A stretch of 64,000 nt of DNA from Kaistella carnis. GTDB taxonomy: Bacteria > Bacteroidota > Bacteroidia > Flavobacteriales > Weeksellaceae. The stretch covers positions 3,162,001 to 3,226,000 of the forward strand of contig NZ_CP034159.1 of the NCBI RefSeq assembly GCF_003860585.1. The letters run 5' to 3'. Below, in pieces: positions 34,740 through 43,951 of this stretch; position 1 is the stretch's first letter; the number at the start of each line of letters is the position of its first letter. Below the pieces are notes generated by a model. That model saw nothing but the letters and a program-made list of their open reading frames with translations. It was not told the origin of the DNA and did no database searches. The position numbers and the translations under genes were made by a program.

Positions 34740-35396
34740 TTACTTCGCTGCTGGCAGCGGGTTTGCTCTTTTCGCTTCTTCAAAAACGGAAAGCGGAATG
34801 TGGCAATATCCACCCGGATTTTTATCTAAATAATCCTGGTGATAATCTTCTGCCTTATAGAAATTTTTCAAAGGAATCGTTTCTACAACCACAGGTTTAC
34901 TATAATGCTTCGCCAATTTTGCAACCTCAGTTTTTACAATCGCTTCAGCGGTGGGATCGGTCGTGTAAATTCCACTTCTGTAATTATCTCCCACATCATT
35001 TCCCTGTCGGTCTATGGTGGTCGGATCAATGGATTTAAAATAAAGGTCGATCAACAAAGGTAGATCTACTTCATCTGCATCATACTGTACTTTCACAGCC
35101 TCCGCAAAACCAGTCGTGTGACTGATAACCTGTTCATAAGTTGGGTTTTTTATTTTTCCATTTGCATATCCAACTTCCGTGGCAACCACGCCTCTTACGA
35201 GCTGAAATAAATGCTCGGTTCCCCAGAAACATCCACCAGCAAAATAGATTTCTTTAATGTTTTTACCTTCCATATTAATTTCTTCTTTTTTATTTTCTAC
35301 TTCCGATTTTAATTTAGCCTTGGAGCACGAAAAACTTGTTGCAGCAAAAATTCCTACTCCAAAAATAAATGCCATGAGTGTTAAAATATTTTTCAT
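34740..35396 (-). CDS. msrA: Peptide-methionine (S)-S-oxide reductase, lipoprotein form
   Basis: The enzyme has 218 residues from ATG 35396; an alternative ATG at 35417 adds seven charged residues. A lipoprotein signal (MKNILTLMAFIFGVGIFAATSFSC) suggests periplasmic anchoring. The MsrA core opens IYFAGGCFWGTEHLFQLV, with the catalytic cysteine in GGCFWG, and continues with GYANGKIKNPTYEQVISHTTGFAEAV and QGNDVGDNYRSGIYT. It repairs methionine sulfoxide in exported proteins. It is part of the window's redox-protection theme but is not in an operon. Confidence 0.95.
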   Translation of the reverse strand: MKNILTLMAFIFGVGIFAATSFSCSKAKLKSEVENKKEEINMEGKNIKEIYFAGGCFWGTEHLFQLVRGVVATEVGYANGKIKNPTYEQVISHTTGFAEAVKVQYDADEVDLPLLIDLYFKSIDPTTIDRQGNDVGDNYRSGIYTTDPTAEAIVKTEVAKLAKHYSKPVVVETIPLKNFYKAEDYHQDYLDKNPGGYCHIPLSVFEEAKRANPLPAAK

Positions 35397-35647
35397 TCTT
35401 TTTTTATTATTTTCCATTTTTTAAATTCATTTTATTTTACATACAAATATGAGGCTGAAATAATAATTACTTGTTTTTAATTCTCTATCGCTGTAATTTC
35501 TAAAAACAGACCAATCATCCCAGGAATTTTATATACGATAAAAGTGATTGTAAGGTTTTGAAAAAGACATAAAACTACGCTAAAATGGGAATTAATGTAA
35601 AGTTGTGCATTTACAAAAACAGTATTCCACATCATTTTAAAAATGAT

Positions 35648-35655
35648 TAAATTTG
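35648..35655 (+). promoter_or_regulatory. Possible -7 box TAAATTTG of alaS
   Basis: It matches TAnnTTTG, 50 bp before the alaS ATG. The expected -33 TTG is not seen at the usual distance, so confidence is limited. Confidence 0.4.
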
Positions 35656-35704
35656 CAATCTTATAAATAAGCCATAAAGCCAATCGCTAAAGCCAAATTC
35701 AACT

Positions 35705-38362
35705 ATGACTTCACAAAACATACGCCAACAATTTCTTGATTATTTTAAAGAAAAAGGCCACCAAATTGTTCCATCTGCACCCATTGTTTTAAAAGATGAC
35801 CCGACCTTGATGTTTTCTAACTCCGGAATGACGCAGTTTAAGGATTATTTTTTAGGGTATAAGGAACCGAAATCTTCCAGAATTGCTGATACGCAAAAAT
35901 GTTTACGGGTTTCGGGGAAACATAACGATTTAGACGATGTTGGACGCGATACTTACCATCATACCATGTTTGAGATGTTGGGAAACTGGTCGTTCGGCGA
36001 TTATTTTAAAAAAGAAGCAATTCAGTTTGCGTGGGAGTTGTTGACTGAAGTTTACAAAATTCCAAAAGAAAATCTTTACGTGACTATTTTTGAAGGTGAT
36101 GCATCTGAAAATTTAGAACGTGATCAGGAAGCATTTGATTTTTGGAAAGCCAATATTTCCGAAGACCGAATTATCAATGGAAACAAAAAAGATAATTTCT
36201 GGGAAATGGGGGAGAGTGGCCCTTGTGGCCCTTGTTCTGAAATTCATGTTGATTTAAGAACAGATGAAGAAAAAGCCGCAGTTTCAGGCTTAGATTTAGT
36301 CAATAACGATCATCCGCAAGTGGTTGAGATCTGGAATCTTGTATTCATGCAATTCAACAGAAAAGCCGACGGAAGTTTAGAGAAACTACCTAAAAAACAC
36401 GTGGATACCGGAATGGGTTTTGAGCGTCTGTGTATGGCTTTACAAGGAAAAAAATCAAATTATGATACCGATGTTTTTACGCCTTTAATTGCAAAAGTGG
36501 AAGAACTTTCAGGTAAAAAATATACCGGAATTTTAGAAGACGAAAAAGATATTGCAATTCGCGTTGTGGTAGATCATATCCGTGCAGTGGCTTTTGCGAT
36601 TGCCGATGGACAGTTGCCTTCCAACGGAGGTGCGGGATATGTGATCCGCAGAATTTTACGTCGTGGAATTTCGTACGCTTACCGATTTTTAGGAATGAAA
36701 GAAGCCTTCCTTTATGAATTGGTAGCAATATTAAAAGCTGATATGGGCGAATTTTTCCCAGAGTTGGTTAAACAGGAAAAACTGGTTACGGAGGTGATTC
36801 GGGAAGAGGAAGTTTCTTTCTTAAAAACCATTGAACACGGTTTGAAAAGAATTGATTTAATTATTAACGAAACAATTTCTAAAGGTCAAAAAACGCTTCC
36901 TGGTGCAGATGTTTTTGAATTGTATGATACGTACGGTTTCCCCGCAGATTTATCCAGAATTATCGCTGAAGAGAAACAATTAACGGTCGATGAAGCAGGT
37001 TTTGAAGAGGAAATGAACAAGCAGAAACAGCGTTCAAAAAAATCATCAGCGCAGAAAGTTTATGACTGGGTTGTTTTAGAAGGAAAAGCAGAATCTTTCG
37101 TAGGTTACGACCAAACCGAAACCGAAACTTATATTACGCGTTACCGAAAAGTTGAAAATAAAGACGGCGAATTTTATCAGATCGTATTGTCGAAATCGCC
37201 TTTCTATCCGGAAGGTGGTGGACAAGTTGGCGACAAAGGAATTTTAATCCCAAGCTATGCGGAAGGTTTTGATATTTCAAATCCAAGCATTTCTACAATT
37301 ACCGACTGTTCAGAAATCATCGAAGTTCTGGAAACCCGAAAAGAAAATAATCTGATCGTTTCTTTAATTAAAGAAATGCCGAAAGATGCCGGTGCAGTTT
37401 TCTATGCTAAAGTAAATGAGTCGGAAAGAAAAAATACGCAGGCAAATCACTCAGTAACACACTTGTTACACGAGGCATTGCGTGAAGTTTTAGGAACACA
37501 CGTTGAGCAAAAAGGTTCCTTCGTTGGACCGAATTATTTGCGTTTCGATTTCTCTCATTTTTCTAAAATGGATGAAGAACAATTGAAAATCGTAGAAGAA
37601 AAAGTTAATGCGAAAATCAAAGAAAATATTGCATTACAAGAATTCCGTGAAATTCCAATTACCGAAGCGATGGAAAAAGGCGCAATGGCTTTGTTCGGTG
37701 AAAAATACGGCGATAAAGTTCGAATGATCCAGTTCGGTTCTTCTAAAGAATTGTGTGGTGGAACGCATGTGAAACATACGGGAGAAATCGGTCATTTTAA
37801 AATTCAGAACGAAAGTTCAACGGCGGCAGGAATCCGTAGAATTGAAGCGATTTCGGGGGATCAGTCTGCGGCATATTTTAGAAATTTAGAAACCCAGCTA
37901 AAAGAAATTTCTTCTTTATTAAAGTCGAAAGATTTAGTAAAATCAGTTGAGAAATTGATTGAAGAAAACACTTCTTTAAAATCTGAAATCGAATCTTTGA
38001 AAAAAGAAAAAGCAAAATCAGAAACTTCAAACTGGGCAAATGATTTCGTTCAAAAAGATGATAAAAAATTATTGGTGAAGAAAGTTTCTCTGGATGCCGG
38101 AAGCGTGAAAGATATCGTGTTCCAGTTGAAGAAAGATATTGAGAGTTCCGTAATCGTAATCATTTCTGATGCGAATGGAAAACCAATGATAACCGTTGGC
38201 GTTTCTGCGGATTTAGAATCAAAATACCACGCGGGAAATATCGTTAAAGATTTAGCGAAAGAAATCCAAGGCGGCGGTGGTGGAAATCCTGGCTTTGCAA
38301 CTGCAGGTGGGAAAAATTTTAAAGGCATCGAAAATGCTTATCAAAAAGCACTTTCACTTTAA
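35705..38362 (+). CDS. alaS: Alanine--tRNA ligase
   Basis: This 885-residue enzyme charges tRNA-Ala with alanine. The N-terminal catalytic domain has TLMFSNSGMTQFKDYFLG and the class II motif region RVSGKHNDLDDVGRDTYHHTMFEMLGNW. A central editing domain carries NHSVTHLLHEAL (the HxxxH pair) and CGGTHVKHTGEIG, whose cysteine and histidines bind zinc. The C-terminal C-Ala domain includes GGGGNPGFATAGGK near the end. Length and all domains are typical, so it is expected to be functional. Confidence 0.98.
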   Translation: MTSQNIRQQFLDYFKEKGHQIVPSAPIVLKDDPTLMFSNSGMTQFKDYFLGYKEPKSSRIADTQKCLRVSGKHNDLDDVGRDTYHHTMFEMLGNWSFGDYFKKEAIQFAWELLTEVYKIPKENLYVTIFEGDASENLERDQEAFDFWKANISEDRIINGNKKDNFWEMGESGPCGPCSEIHVDLRTDEEKAAVSGLDLVNNDHPQVVEIWNLVFMQFNRKADGSLEKLPKKHVDTGMGFERLCMALQGKKSNYDTDVFTPLIAKVEELSGKKYTGILEDEKDIAIRVVVDHIRAVAFAIADGQLPSNGGAGYVIRRILRRGISYAYRFLGMKEAFLYELVAILKADMGEFFPELVKQEKLVTEVIREEEVSFLKTIEHGLKRIDLIINETISKGQKTLPGADVFELYDTYGFPADLSRIIAEEKQLTVDEAGFEEEMNKQKQRSKKSSAQKVYDWVVLEGKAESFVGYDQTETETYITRYRKVENKDGEFYQIVLSKSPFYPEGGGQVGDKGILIPSYAEGFDISNPSISTITDCSEIIEVLETRKENNLIVSLIKEMPKDAGAVFYAKVNESERKNTQANHSVTHLLHEALREVLGTHVEQKGSFVGPNYLRFDFSHFSKMDEEQLKIVEEKVNAKIKENIALQEFREIPITEAMEKGAMALFGEKYGDKVRMIQFGSSKELCGGTHVKHTGEIGHFKIQNESSTAAGIRRIEAISGDQSAAYFRNLETQLKEISSLLKSKDLVKSVEKLIEENTSLKSEIESLKKEKAKSETSNWANDFVQKDDKKLLVKKVSLDAGSVKDIVFQLKKDIESSVIVIISDANGKPMITVGVSADLESKYHAGNIVKDLAKEIQGGGGGNPGFATAGGKNFKGIENAYQKALSL

Positions 38363-38383
38363 TTATAATAAAATATTTTACAT

Positions 38384-38420
38384 AAAAAATCCCGAAAGTA
38401 ATTTCGGGATTTTATTTTTT
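38384..38420. terminator. Bidirectional terminator between alaS and the small membrane gene
   Basis: The stem AAAATCCCGAAA / TTTCGGGATTTT with a short loop and a TTTATTTTTT tail on the plus strand. It also suits the minus-strand gene that ends at 38436. Confidence 0.85.
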
Positions 38421-38435
38421 TATAATAAAGGATTC

Positions 38436-38678
38436 TTATTTATTTCCTCCACCTCTTGCAACAAGAGCAATGATCACAATCAGTATCAAAGCACCGATCA
38501 CCCAAACCAAAGGATTACTCATCCAGTCGCCTCCCATCGCATCGCCTCCTTTGTTTACGTCCACGTCAACTTTTAAGTCAGCTGCTTTTTCCTGCGCTCG
38601 AACCATTACTACTGCAAGATTAGCCATCACAGCCATTGCGAAAATTTGAATCTTTGAAAGTAAATTAGTACGTGTCAT
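38436..38678 (-). CDS. Small membrane protein with signal and C-terminal helix
   Basis: The product is 80 residues: a signal-like N-terminus (IQIFAMAVMANLAVVMVRAQ), a short acidic linker (KVDVDVNKGGDAMGGDW) and one helix, PLVWVIGALILIVIIALVAR, followed by GGGNK. Such small proteins with a glycine-rich C-terminus occur in Flavobacteriia, and I do not know their function. It appears monocistronic. Confidence 0.55.
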   Translation of the reverse strand: MTRTNLLSKIQIFAMAVMANLAVVMVRAQEKAADLKVDVDVNKGGDAMGGDWMSNPLVWVIGALILIVIIALVARGGGNK

Positions 38679-38768
38679 AATTTTATTTTTTTAATGTTAT
38701 AAAAATTACGGTTCTAAAATCGTACCAAAAGTTAAAAGAGATATAATCGTTGTTAAATAAATCTTAAA

Positions 38769-39263
38769 TTAAAATCTAAATTCCATTAAATAATCGTCCA
38801 TGACAAAGCCGTTTCCAATGTCGAATACTTTCTCTTCAAAAACACTGAAACCTTGTGATTCGTAGACTGCTTTTGCGGGATTATCTTTATTCACGTTCAA
38901 AATAATTCGTTTATCACTTGAATCGGCTACCTCTTCTTTTAAAAATGAAAGCGCTTTTTTGCCCAAGCCTTTTCCTATAAAATCTTCTAGGAGGTATATG
39001 CGGTGCAACTTTGTTGTTGCCGGTTCGTAATGAAATTCAAAACCAATAAATCCTGTCACCTGATCCTCCTCTTTAATCATATAATAATGATAATTTTCAC
39101 TATTAAGATGGCGGGAAATCTCTTTAGTTGAATACATTTGATCCAGCATGTACTCAATTTGGGCTTGGCTGAGAATATTTTTATACGCTGCGTTCCAGGA
39201 TTTCTGTGCTAACTGTTGGACAAAGGAAATATCGCTTTCCGTCACTTTTATAAATTCTGCCAT
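38769..39263 (-). CDS. GNAT family N-acetyltransferase
   Basis: This 164-residue protein has the GNAT core FIKVTESDISFVQQLAQKSW, VTGFIGFEFHYEP and the acetyl-CoA loop LLEDFIGKGLGKKALSFLKEEV, with the conserved GKGLGK. It ends with NVNKDNPAKAVYESQGFSVFEE. It follows the metallophosphoesterase gene by 7 bp on the same strand, so they are probably co-transcribed. The acceptor substrate is unknown. Confidence 0.88.
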   Translation of the reverse strand: MAEFIKVTESDISFVQQLAQKSWNAAYKNILSQAQIEYMLDQMYSTKEISRHLNSENYHYYMIKEEDQVTGFIGFEFHYEPATTKLHRIYLLEDFIGKGLGKKALSFLKEEVADSSDKRIILNVNKDNPAKAVYESQGFSVFEEKVFDIGNGFVMDDYLMEFRF

Positions 39264-39270
39264 GATTTAT

Positions 39271-40476
39271 TTAGCTTAATTCGAATAAAGTAATTTCTGG
39301 TTCAATTCCCACTCTTCCGGGATAACCGATGACGCCAAAGCCTCGGTTTACGTAAAGCGATTTGCCTTCACTTTCATACAAATCTGCCCATTTTGGATAA
39401 CGATACTGCACGGGAGACCACCGAACATTTTTTAGATCAATGCCAAATTGCATTCCGTGTGTATGGCCGGAAAGAGTCAGTTGAACGTTCGATGGGTGCT
39501 TTTTAACAATTCTATCGAAGTGGGTGGGATCATGACTCATCAGGATTTTTGCAGCTTCAGGGGGAACACCCGCTGCGGCTTTATCTAAGTCCCCATATTG
39601 CGGAAAAGGTTTTTCGCCCCAATTTTCAACGCCTAAAATGTATAGTTTTTCGCCATTTTTCTCAATGATTCGATGTTCATTACGCAACATTTGGAAACCT
39701 GCTCTTGCCTGTAATTGAATGAGGTGAGGGACATTTTCAGCTTTTTCTTCCGCTGATTTCCATTCGCCGTAATCCCCGTAATCATGATTTCCAAGAATAG
39801 AAAGTTTACCGTCTCTGGATTGAATGCTTGAAAATAAGGGCACAAAAGGTTCGAATTCATGCGCATAATTATTCACCATATCTCCCGTAAAAAGGATGAG
39901 GTCCGCTTTCTGCTCATTAATGAGATTAATGGCTTTTTGTAATTTTTCCGGATGAAAGAAACTGCCGGAATGCACATCGGAGATCTGTATAATTCTATAC
40001 CCTTTAAAACTGGCCGGCAAATTTTTAATTTTAATTTTTACTTTTCTTACCGAGTGTCTATATTTCCCAAAAATTATGCCGTCGATAAAAAAAGCAGAGA
40101 GCATTGCCGCACTCCCAATTCCTATAAAACTTAAAAATTGTCGCCGCTCGGGAAGGTAGTTTTCGCCCCCGCCAAAACTTTGAAAGAGAAATCGAATTCC
40201 TCTGTACAAATCCTCAATCAACAAAAAAAAGATGATGAAGAGCTTAGGAAGAAAGAAAATTAAAAAAAGAGATGCCACCAGCTGTACGCGATGATGATCA
40301 CGATCTGTTCTCTTAAAATTCAGGATTTCATAAATGAAAAAGAGATAGGCGATAAGGGTAATAGCCCAGTAAGCAATACGTAACCAGTGATTGTTGGTAA
40401 CTGTTTTAAAAGCCTGGTAAATATAAAATTCGAGGGCGAAAAAAATGCCGGTGATGATTAAAATGTTTTTCTGCAT
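39271..40476 (-). CDS. Membrane-anchored metallophosphoesterase
   Basis: This 401-residue protein has about four hydrophobic segments in residues 1-130. A calcineurin-like phosphoesterase domain follows, with the metal-binding motifs IIQISDVHSGSF, ILFTGDMVNN, ILGNHDYGDYGEW and LSGHTHGMQFGI. The DxH, GDxxN, GNHD and GHTH boxes are intact, so it should bind two metals. It resembles the YaeI/YkuE group. Substrates could be phospholipid-like or phosphoester compounds at the membrane. It is co-transcribed with the downstream GNAT. Confidence 0.88.
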   Translation of the reverse strand: MQKNILIITGIFFALEFYIYQAFKTVTNNHWLRIAYWAITLIAYLFFIYEILNFKRTDRDHHRVQLVASLFLIFFLPKLFIIFFLLIEDLYRGIRFLFQSFGGGENYLPERRQFLSFIGIGSAAMLSAFFIDGIIFGKYRHSVRKVKIKIKNLPASFKGYRIIQISDVHSGSFFHPEKLQKAINLINEQKADLILFTGDMVNNYAHEFEPFVPLFSSIQSRDGKLSILGNHDYGDYGEWKSAEEKAENVPHLIQLQARAGFQMLRNEHRIIEKNGEKLYILGVENWGEKPFPQYGDLDKAAAGVPPEAAKILMSHDPTHFDRIVKKHPSNVQLTLSGHTHGMQFGIDLKNVRWSPVQYRYPKWADLYESEGKSLYVNRGFGVIGYPGRVGIEPEITLFELS

Positions 40477-40490
40477 TTGTTGTAGTCAAG

Positions 40491-40521
40491 AAAAAAGCAC
40501 AAAACAAATTTTGTGCTTTTT
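40491..40521 (-). terminator. Terminator downstream of the KAS III gene
   Basis: AAAAAGCACAAAA / TTTTGTGCTTTTT perfect stem, 20 bp after the stop codon at 40541, also usable from the other strand. Confidence 0.85.
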
Positions 40522-40540
40522 ATAATTTTAAATAAAATCT

Positions 40541-41608
40541 TTAAGGGAATCTGTAAACAACCGCGTTGATGTTCATTCCGGCTCCTACAGACGCAAATAA
40601 AATATTTCCTTTGTCTTTAAAAGCATGGTTTTCCAATTTTCCTTTTCTGATGAGGTCAAACATGGTTGGAATTGTCGCCACGGAAGAGTTTCCAAATTGT
40701 TGAATCGTCATGGGAGCGATTGCGTGATCGTATTCTGTTCGACCGTAAAGTTTAAAGAGACGGGAGATCATCGCGTAATCCATCTTCGCATTGGCTTGAT
40801 GTATAAGGATTTTATCAATGTCGTCTATGCCTAGATTAGCTTTGTCAATGGTTTCTTTAATCGCATCCGGCACGTTTTTTAAAGCGTACTCGTAAATTTT
40901 ACGTCCATGCATTCTGATGTATAGTGGTCTGCGGTCTTCATCTAATTTTAGAGAAGGAGAATTTTCCAGATAATAAAGTTCGGGACCATTATCACAAATC
41001 GTATTATCAGCAATGATTCCTACGGTTTCATCGTCAGTTGCTTTTACGACAACAGCACCGGCGCCATCTGCAAAAATCATTTTGTTTCGGTCGAACTTAT
41101 CTGTTACTCTGCTTAAAGTTTCAGATCCAACGACAAGAATTAATTTTGCCTTTTTTGCTTTAATTAAAGTATCTGCCATTATCAGGGCTTCAACCCAACC
41201 TGGACAACCGAAGATCATATCGTAATTTACCGTTCTTCTGTTTTTGATGCCTAATTTATTCTTCACTCGGGAAGACATGGAAGGCATAAAATTCGACATT
41301 CCATCCTTATTAACTTCACCAAAATTGCTGGCATAAATAATATAGTCTAAATCTTCCTGATCAATTTTTGCATCAGCGATCGCCTCTTTTGCGGCACGGT
41401 AGCCAAGGTCCGAATTATGTTCACCATCTTCCAGATATCGGCGGTTTTCAATTTCGGTGATTTCGATAAATTTCTGGATCACCTCTTCGTTGGGTTTGTC
41501 TATTTTCTCACCTTCATCAGTGTAGAAAACAGAATCCATGAAATGTTCTTTACCTACAACTTTGGTGGGAAGACAACTCCCTGAGCCTATTATGATTGTA
41601 TTTGGCAT
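40541..41608 (-). CDS. 3-oxoacyl-ACP synthase III family protein
   Basis: This is a 355-residue thiolase-fold enzyme. ATG 41608 was chosen because MPNTIIIGSGSCLPTKVV matches the KAS III start; an upstream in-frame ATG at 41668 adds 20 residues. The catalytic Cys135 lies in YDMIFGCPGWVEAL, His270 in ILIHQANAKMD and Asn307 in QQFGNSSVATI. It could initiate fatty acid synthesis or make a special acyl product. No other lipid-synthesis genes are adjacent, so the precise role is open. Confidence 0.9.
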   Translation of the reverse strand: MPNTIIIGSGSCLPTKVVGKEHFMDSVFYTDEGEKIDKPNEEVIQKFIEITEIENRRYLEDGEHNSDLGYRAAKEAIADAKIDQEDLDYIIYASNFGEVNKDGMSNFMPSMSSRVKNKLGIKNRRTVNYDMIFGCPGWVEALIMADTLIKAKKAKLILVVGSETLSRVTDKFDRNKMIFADGAGAVVVKATDDETVGIIADNTICDNGPELYYLENSPSLKLDEDRRPLYIRMHGRKIYEYALKNVPDAIKETIDKANLGIDDIDKILIHQANAKMDYAMISRLFKLYGRTEYDHAIAPMTIQQFGNSSVATIPTMFDLIRKGKLENHAFKDKGNILFASVGAGMNINAVVYRFP

Positions 41609-41631
41609 ATGTATTAATGAAAAATTTAAGG

Positions 41632-41685
41632 CAAAGTTAAGAATTAATATTGTACCGCCGTGAAACAAAATTATTATTAAATTTG
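41632..41685. promoter_or_regulatory. Divergent -7 boxes between the KAS III gene and the menG operon
   Basis: TAACTTTG on the minus strand (41632-41639) faces the KAS III gene, 23 bp from its ATG. TAAATTTG on the plus strand (41678-41685) lies 28 bp before the ATG at 41714. Both match TAnnTTTG. No -33 TTG is at the ideal distance. Confidence 0.4.
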
Positions 41686-41713
41686 CAAAAGTTTTTTCAC
41701 CCTAATATTTTTT

Positions 41714-42283
41714 ATGAAAATAAGTCCTTCCACAAAAGGTTTAATCATTTCCCTGCTGACTGTTATTTTTGCATTCGGAATTTACTTTTTGTTTTTAGCC
41801 AAAAAAAATTATTATTTGGTCGACAATCCCTCTGATGATACCTTTTACTTTAACATTAATAATGGTGAAGAAAAAATCATAACCGCCGGTCAACATGTGA
41901 AAGTAGATCTAAAGAAAGGTAAAAATGAGATCAAAGTTTTTGATGCGGAAAAGAAAATGCTGTTTGATTCCAGCTTTACCGTAAATAAAGTTCGCGGTTT
42001 AGTGAATATTGCGCATCAGGATTATTACATAAATGAGCAGTTTTATGGATATGGAGTTAATAAAGATTCCCTGATTGCGACCAGAAGACAAACCAATATC
42101 GACGGGAAACTGTATGTGAATGCTCCTGTTCGTTTCAATAAATTATATACCGATGATTTTTATTATAATATCGATGAGGATTATGATAAGGTCGTGAAGA
42201 ATGTTCAGAAAACGGAATCCCGCACAAAGATTTTCCGTAAAACAGATTTTCTAAATTATTACAAAGAATACTATCAATTTTAA
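41714..42283 (+). CDS. Membrane-anchored hypothetical protein upstream of menG
   Basis: The product has 189 residues: a short cytoplasmic start, one membrane helix (LIISLLTVIFAFGIYFLFLA, about 10-29), then a soluble periplasmic part with YYLVDNPSDDTFYFNIN and KVDLKKGKNEIKVFD, which look like a beta-sandwich, and a polar C-terminus. I do not recognise the family. It ends 10 bp before the menG start, so it is likely the first gene of the menG-porT operon. Confidence 0.65.
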   Translation: MKISPSTKGLIISLLTVIFAFGIYFLFLAKKNYYLVDNPSDDTFYFNINNGEEKIITAGQHVKVDLKKGKNEIKVFDAEKKMLFDSSFTVNKVRGLVNIAHQDYYINEQFYGYGVNKDSLIATRRQTNIDGKLYVNAPVRFNKLYTDDFYYNIDEDYDKVVKNVQKTESRTKIFRKTDFLNYYKEYYQF

Positions 42284-42293
42284 TACACACCCC

Positions 42294-43013
42294 TTGAAGC
42301 AAGTAACGCCTTATAATACCGAAGCCGGAAAGAAAAAAGAAGTCGAAGATATGTTCGACAACATTGCGCCGAAATATGATTTATTGAATCATGTTCTCTC
42401 AATGAAAATTGATGTTCTCTGGAGAAACACTTTGGTGAAATGGATGAGTGCTGACCAACCGAAATTAGTTTTGGATGTCGCCACCGGAACCGGAGATTTA
42501 GCAATTGCGGTTCAAAAAGGAACGGGTGCGAAAATGGTTGGTTTAGATCTCTCTCAACAAATGTTGAATGTGGGTATCGAAAAAATCAAGAAGATTAACT
42601 TAACCGATCAAATCGAAATGATCAAAGGCGATGCGGAAAATCTTCCTTTTGAAAGCAATAAATTTGATGCGGTTTCCGTTGCATTTGGAGTGCGTAATTT
42701 TGAAAACTTAGATAAAGGGCTAGCAGAACTGAAAAGGGTAGTAAAAGAAAATAAAAGCGTTTATATTCTGGAGTTTTCTAAAGTTGAAGGGGTTTTAGCG
42801 CCTTTTTACATGTTCTATTTTAAAAATGTCTTACCTCAGATTGGCAAGTTGGTTTCAAAAGATACGCGCGCTTACACCTACCTTCCGGATTCTGTGAATG
42901 CTTTTCCGTATGGAGAAAAAATGAAACAAATTCTTCTGAACGTTGGATTTAGAACGGTAGAATATAAAAAATTGAGTTTAGGTATCGCAACCATTTATAA
43001 GGCAACAAAATAA
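42294..43013 (+). CDS. menG: Demethylmenaquinone methyltransferase
   Basis: The 239-residue product methylates demethylmenaquinone to menaquinone with SAM. It begins at a TTG codon: YNTEAGKKKEVEDMFDNIAPKYDLLNHVLS is the conserved N-terminus, and no upstream ATG fits. The SAM site LVLDVATGTGDLAIAV and FDAVSVAFGVRNFENLDKGL are typical of UbiE/MenG. Flavobacteria use menaquinone, hence menG rather than ubiE. Gene order with porT directly downstream is common in this phylum. Confidence 0.93.
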   Translation: MKQVTPYNTEAGKKKEVEDMFDNIAPKYDLLNHVLSMKIDVLWRNTLVKWMSADQPKLVLDVATGTGDLAIAVQKGTGAKMVGLDLSQQMLNVGIEKIKKINLTDQIEMIKGDAENLPFESNKFDAVSVAFGVRNFENLDKGLAELKRVVKENKSVYILEFSKVEGVLAPFYMFYFKNVLPQIGKLVSKDTRAYTYLPDSVNAFPYGEKMKQILLNVGFRTVEYKKLSLGIATIYKATK

Positions 43014-43014
43014 T

Positions 43015-43800
43015 ATGTGGAAACTTTTTTTGAAAATAAATTTGGTGGCAGCCTTTTGTTTTGCTACCGTTGCTGAAGCTCAGCTTTTTAGGACCAAAGA
43101 CCGAATGGATAATCTGGAAGGATTTGACAATCAAAAGTTCAGTTATGGTTTTTATTTGGCGGCTAATAATTTTGACTACAAGCTGGTGCTCGATCCAAAA
43201 TTCGGGATGAATGGTCAAAAAAGTTTGGTGCAACCGAAAGCCTTTTACAGTTTCGGCGCCGGTTTGATCGGCAAATTCCGGTTGAATGATAATTTTGATT
43301 TAAGAATTGAACCGGGTTTACAATTTGTGGAGCGCGAGATTTATTTCGATACACAATCTAATGATCAATTCGCAGCGGGAACGCCGGCAAATCTTCCTTT
43401 TACACCACGAGAATTAACAGAAGCCGATAAATTAAGGACCATAAAATCAACATATGTTGATATCCCTTTATTAATTGAAGTTCATGGGGACCGCTGGTAT
43501 AACTCCCGTCCTTACGCTGCTGCAGGAATTAATTATATGATGAATCTGCAATCCAACAATAAATCTGAAGATGATAATGAACAGGGAATTTTCCGTACCA
43601 CTGCGAGTAATTTTGCGTGGTCTGCCGAAGTTGGGATTCAGTTTTATTTCAGTAGATTTAAATTAACCCCCGGTTTCAGAGGAACTTTTATGATTAACAA
43701 TGAAACAGTCGCAGATAATGCCACAACTCCTCCTTATTGGACATCAGCAATTTCCAGTGCAAAATCCAGAGCCTTTATGTTTGTACTGAAATTTGAGTAA
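43015..43800 (+). CDS. porT: Type IX secretion protein PorT
   Basis: The product is 261 residues: a signal peptide (FLKINLVAAFCFATVAEAQ), then an outer-membrane beta-barrel. GPQ-like repeated strands such as FSYGFYLAANNFDYKLV, YSFGAGLIGKFRLNDNFDLRIEPGLQFVERE and the final SRAFMFVLKFE (ending in an aromatic residue and E) fit PorT. It is part of the type IX secretion machinery that exports proteins with T9SS C-terminal domains, such as the giant protein at 46835-54043. It starts one base after the menG stop codon, so the genes are coupled. Confidence 0.88.
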   Translation: MWKLFLKINLVAAFCFATVAEAQLFRTKDRMDNLEGFDNQKFSYGFYLAANNFDYKLVLDPKFGMNGQKSLVQPKAFYSFGAGLIGKFRLNDNFDLRIEPGLQFVEREIYFDTQSNDQFAAGTPANLPFTPRELTEADKLRTIKSTYVDIPLLIEVHGDRWYNSRPYAAAGINYMMNLQSNNKSEDDNEQGIFRTTASNFAWSAEVGIQFYFSRFKLTPGFRGTFMINNETVADNATTPPYWTSAISSAKSRAFMFVLKFE

Positions 43801-43827
43801 AAAATCGTACAATTTTAAGATAGTGAA

Positions 43828-43857
43828 GAGAAAGTTTTGGGACTTTCTCTTTTTTTA
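43828..43857 (+). terminator. Terminator of the menG-porT operon
   Basis: GAGAAAGT / ACTTTCTC stem around TTTGGG, followed by TTTTTTT, 28 bp after the porT stop. Confidence 0.85.
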
Positions 43858-43913
43858 TTAAATGATTTAAGAAATTAGTGTTCATTTATGGTCACTTTCA
43901 ATTTAAATTTTTA

Positions 43914-43921
43914 TATTTTTG
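43914..43921 (+). promoter_or_regulatory. Possible -7 box TATTTTTG of the zapA operon
   Basis: It matches TAnnTTTG, 31 bp upstream of the ATG at 43952. A -33 TTG at the normal distance is missing. Confidence 0.4.
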
Positions 43922-43951
43922 CTACAGAGTTAGAATAAATTAACCTGAGAA

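Noticed and set aside
35477..35683. 68-codon open frame on the minus strand upstream of alaS
   Set aside because: It overlaps the probable alaS promoter region and has unusual composition without domain or neighbour support.
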